Part shown: one piece after another, positions 6,471 to 6,482 of the stretch | How the letters are laid out: each line of letters starts with the position of its first letter | Numbering within the stretch: position 1 is the first letter of the stretch | Assembly: GCA_028706835.1 (NCBI GenBank) | Contig: JAQTVL010000265.1 | Span: 1 to 6,482 of the forward strand | Direction: 5' to 3' | Length of the DNA stretch: 6,482 nt | Source of the DNA: Phycisphaerae bacterium | GTDB lineage: Bacteria; Planctomycetota; Phycisphaerae; JAJVII01 | The notes under the pieces: generated by a model | Told to the model about the DNA's origin: nothing | Databases searched by the model: none | What the model saw: only the letters and a program-made list of their open reading frames with translations | Translations under genes and position numbers: made by a program

Positions 6471-6482
6471 GGAAGAAATCCC

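Overview
The window is high-GC bacterial DNA (roughly 60-65% G+C by eye) with four protein genes and short intergenic gaps. The gene set suggests a planctomycete, probably Phycisphaerae-like: a secreted fusion of a methyltransferase-like domain with PQQ-type beta-propellers, a fibronectin-III/membrane/DUF6754 protein, an enlarged prepilin peptidase and a small TIM-barrel sugar isomerase. The taxonomic call is inference from family recall, since there is no rRNA or other marker gene here.

Layout. Positions 1-1224 (minus) hold the first 408 codons of a membrane-anchored DUF6754 protein that runs off the left edge. A 192-bp divergent region (1225-1416) separates it from a type IV prepilin peptidase at 1417-2592 (plus), and contains a weak promoter-like pair on each strand plus a 15-bp perfect palindrome. 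After an 85-bp gap, 2678-5545 (plus) encodes a 955-residue exported protein with an N-terminal degenerate Rossmann/methyltransferase-like domain and two blocks of PQQ-like propeller repeats. Only 26 bp further on, a convergent gene at 5572-6420 (minus) encodes a sugar phosphate isomerase/epimerase-family TIM barrel. A 7-bp tandem repeat (five units) lies just upstream of its ribosome binding site. No stretch longer than 300 bases lacks a gene.

How the genes relate. The prepilin peptidase and the propeller protein share a strand and could be co-transcribed, but nothing shows a common pathway. Three of the four products act in or across the cell envelope: the DUF6754 protein is membrane-anchored, the peptidase is an integral membrane protein and the propeller protein is exported. 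The isomerase appears cytoplasmic and independent. I see no tRNA, rRNA, CRISPR array, transposase, phage gene or recognisable defence or biosynthetic cluster. The most unusual item is the exported methyltransferase-like/propeller fusion, whose predicted SAM-binding loop appears eroded.
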